6,011 nucleotides of DNA from Pseudomonadota bacterium (lineage in GTDB: Bacteria > Pseudomonadota > Gammaproteobacteria > Steroidobacterales > Steroidobacteraceae): positions 1 through 6,011 of the forward strand of contig JAEYUC010000035.1 in NCBI GenBank assembly GCA_023433705.1, read 5' to 3'. Under the pieces are notes generated by a model, which ran no database searches, was not told the origin of the DNA, and worked only from the letters and a program-made list of their open reading frames with translations. Below, piece after piece: positions 5,559 through 6,011 of the stretch; position 1 is the first letter of the stretch, and every line of letters begins with the position of its first letter. The position numbers and the translations under genes were made by a program.

Positions 5559-6011
5559 ATGAGTACGCGAGTCGCGTCGAGGAATCACTGGGGCGCATTA
5601 GGTCGAATGGGCATCGTGGCCGGAATGCACGTGGCGGTGGCGTTCGTGATCGCCGGCGCACTGGTGATCAAGAACGAGATGACTCTTCCCCCGGAAATCG
5701 AAACCACGATCATCGACGAGCCTCCACAGCCGGTCGACACGCTACCCATTCCGGAACCGCGACTTCAGCCGATGGACCTCACGGTGCCGCCTCCCGAAGT
5801 TCCTCCGGTCGCTCAGGACACCGTGGATCCGCCTATCATGGCGCAGGTGCTGCCACCCGAGCCTGTGGCGGATCCGGTCGGCTCCGCCGAACCCGTGCCC
5901 GTGATCCAGGACGTCCGGCAGGATCCGCGCCGACCGCTGACCCAGCCGTACTACCCACCTTCCGAAATCCGCGCGGGTAACGAAGGCAACGCGGACCTCG
6001 AGGTTTACGTG
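5559..6011 (+). CDS. TonB-family energy-transduction protein, N-terminal 151 residues (runs off right edge)
   Basis: TonB proteins span the inner membrane and periplasm. They pass proton-motive-force energy from ExbB/ExbD to outer-membrane TonB-dependent receptors. The frame opens with a basic N-terminus and one membrane helix at about residues 17-37. This helix has a His at 24, in the place of the functionally important TonB transmembrane His; the Ser four residues earlier in E. coli TonB is Val20 here. A long Pro/Glu/Val-rich periplasmic linker (about 43-124) follows. At 125-151 begins what looks like the C-terminal TonB domain (YYPPSEIRAGNEGNADLEVYV, compare the usual YP..A...G.EG.V.L.V.V). 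The linker uses scattered PP, EP and VP pairs, not long EP or KP repeats. The rest of the C-terminal domain, which would contact the receptor TonB box, is missing only because the window ends. It may be one of several TonB paralogues. No exbB or exbD is seen here. Confidence 0.85.
   Translation, partial: MSTRVASRNHWGALGRMGIVAGMHVAVAFVIAGALVIKNEMTLPPEIETTIIDEPPQPVDTLPIPEPRLQPMDLTVPPPEVPPVAQDTVDPPIMAQVLPPEPVADPVGSAEPVPVIQDVRQDPRRPLTQPYYPPSEIRAGNEGNADLEVYV

Noticed and set aside
1..6011. CRISPR array, tRNA or rRNA genes, toxin-antitoxin or defence system
   Set aside because: No regularly spaced repeats, no cloverleaf or rRNA-like segments, and no recognisable defence or toxin-antitoxin pair were seen on either strand.

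Overview
The window comes from a GC-rich proteobacterial chromosome. I favour a gammaproteobacterium of the Xanthomonadales/Nevskiales/Steroidobacter kind. The basis is the full-length RimO of gammaproteobacterial type, a periplasmic TonB-family protein and a secreted multi-domain xylanase. This placement is inference; no 16S or other marker is present.

Layout from left to right. Positions 1-160 look like the 5' end of an insertion sequence: a cut-off minus-strand reading frame with the N-terminus of an IS30-type transposase, followed by its leader and probable element tip. Only 2-3 bases later a small acidic gene of unknown function starts (163-423, +). A 188-base non-coding stretch rich in inverted and direct repeats then leads into the main gene (612-3164, +). 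It encodes a secreted 850-residue GH10 endo-beta-1,4-xylanase with the order signal peptide, PKD/REJ-like module, GH10 catalytic domain, CBM6-like module, and two tandem CBM4/9-type modules. A strong intrinsic terminator (3188-3215) closes it. A small membrane-anchored four-cysteine protein of unknown function follows (3298-3588, +). It converges on rimO (3669-4994, -), which encodes the ribosomal protein S12 methylthiotransferase. The short gap between them carries three palindromes. Head-to-head with rimO is a four-helix membrane protein of unknown function (5050-5481, +). The window ends inside a TonB-family energy-transduction protein (5559 to beyond 6011, +).

How they work together: the xylanase appears to be a single-gene unit with its own upstream region and terminator, so it is probably expressed and controlled by itself. 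The TonB-family protein could energise outer-membrane uptake of oligosaccharides, but it is separated from the xylanase by rimO and other genes and there is no sequence evidence of a link. rimO is a housekeeping gene unrelated to the rest. I see no CRISPR array, tRNA, rRNA, or defence or biosynthetic system. The most notable points are the unlisted IS fragment abutting the first gene, the variant active-site motifs and duplicated binding modules of the xylanase, and the repeat-rich xylanase upstream region.
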